From Planctomyces sp. SH-PL62 (GTDB lineage: Bacteria; Planctomycetota; Planctomycetia; Planctomycetales; Planctomycetaceae): a stretch of 64,000 bases of DNA. Below, one piece after another: positions 63,958 through 64,000 of this stretch. Each line of letters begins with the position of its first letter. The stretch's first letter is position 1. Position numbers and translations under genes: made by a program. Under the pieces are notes generated by a model, which ran no database searches, was not told the DNA's origin, and was given only the letters and a program-made list of their open reading frames with translations. Location: positions 106,617 to 170,616 of the forward strand of contig CAMDEA010000001.1 in the NCBI GenBank assembly GCA_945893045.1, in the 5' to 3' direction.

Positions 63958-64000
63958 GGGTCGGGCGTTCAAAATTCAAAATTGCCTCGGCAATTTTGAA
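63958..64000. repeat. Palindromic element, GGGTCGGGCGTTC family, cut by window end
   Basis: The left arm GGGTCGGGCGTTC..ATTCAAAATTGCC and the first bases of the right arm (CAATTTTGAA) are visible, with a very short loop TCGG. The rest lies outside. It closely resembles 25626-25719. Confidence 0.8.

Overview
The window looks like chromosomal DNA of a planctomycete (phylum Planctomycetota). The evidence is the gene content: a DUF1549/DUF1553 protein with a CxxCH motif paired with a DUF1501 protein, two pilin-like DUF1559 proteins, a giant surface protein with the planctomycete LExRxLL-type N-terminus, a GYF_2 protein, HEAT-repeat lipoprotein-type operons and many small hypothetical exported proteins. 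The base composition is moderately high in GC. I cannot name the genus.

Layout. 1-5.0 kb: the end of a DUF1549/1553 gene, its DUF1501 partner, and a second DUF1501 gene on the other strand. 5.9-14.1 kb (plus strand): an FHA protein with about 100 five-residue repeats, an SGNH hydrolase, a LutB-like Fe-S protein, then an adaptor plus M50 metalloprotease pair. 14.1-18.8 kb (minus strand): a compact housekeeping cluster of a membrane protein, rpe, a degenerate histidine phosphatase, accD and a Ser/Thr kinase, with tRNA-Cys upstream. 18.9-25.5 kb: an HD-domain hydrolase, a 1422-residue repeat adhesin/protease, and remnants of both behind it. 25.7-30.3 kb: a broken hybrid histidine kinase and an intact NarL-type two-component pair. 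31-39.5 kb: an ABC transporter with a large membrane partner and a HEAT protein, then an OmpA-like lipoprotein. 40-48 kb: a DNA-binding/transmembrane acidic-repeat protein, then a four-gene minus-strand operon (lipoprotein, coiled-coil protein, HEAT protein, lipoprotein). 48.5-60 kb: a Cys-rich protein, a DUF1559 pilin, a CCA-adding-type nucleotidyltransferase, a TIM-barrel-like secreted protein, a GYF protein, a DUF1559 fusion protein and aconitase. 60-64 kb: two tandem ABC transporter cassettes with overlapping genes.

The most interesting signal is not a gene. About 28 long inverted repeats, commonly with 20-37 bp arms, are scattered through the window. They fall into several families that recur (for example GGGGTCGGG-type, GGCGAGCGGGGCGGCGTCA-type, CTAATC-GCGCTAATC-type and GTAGCC-type). 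At least five lie inside open reading frames and keep the frame (DUF1553 gene, CCA nucleotidyltransferase, and three consecutive genes of the 43-48 kb operon). Several are nested one within the loop of another, and three supply the stop codon of the preceding gene. This resembles the Rickettsia palindromic elements that insert in protein genes. No transposase is present here, so any mobilising enzyme would act in trans. Other points worth attention are a histidine phosphatase lacking its catalytic His, an amber codon in an otherwise intact hybrid kinase, a duplicated fragment of the HD gene, and the M50/adaptor export-like module.
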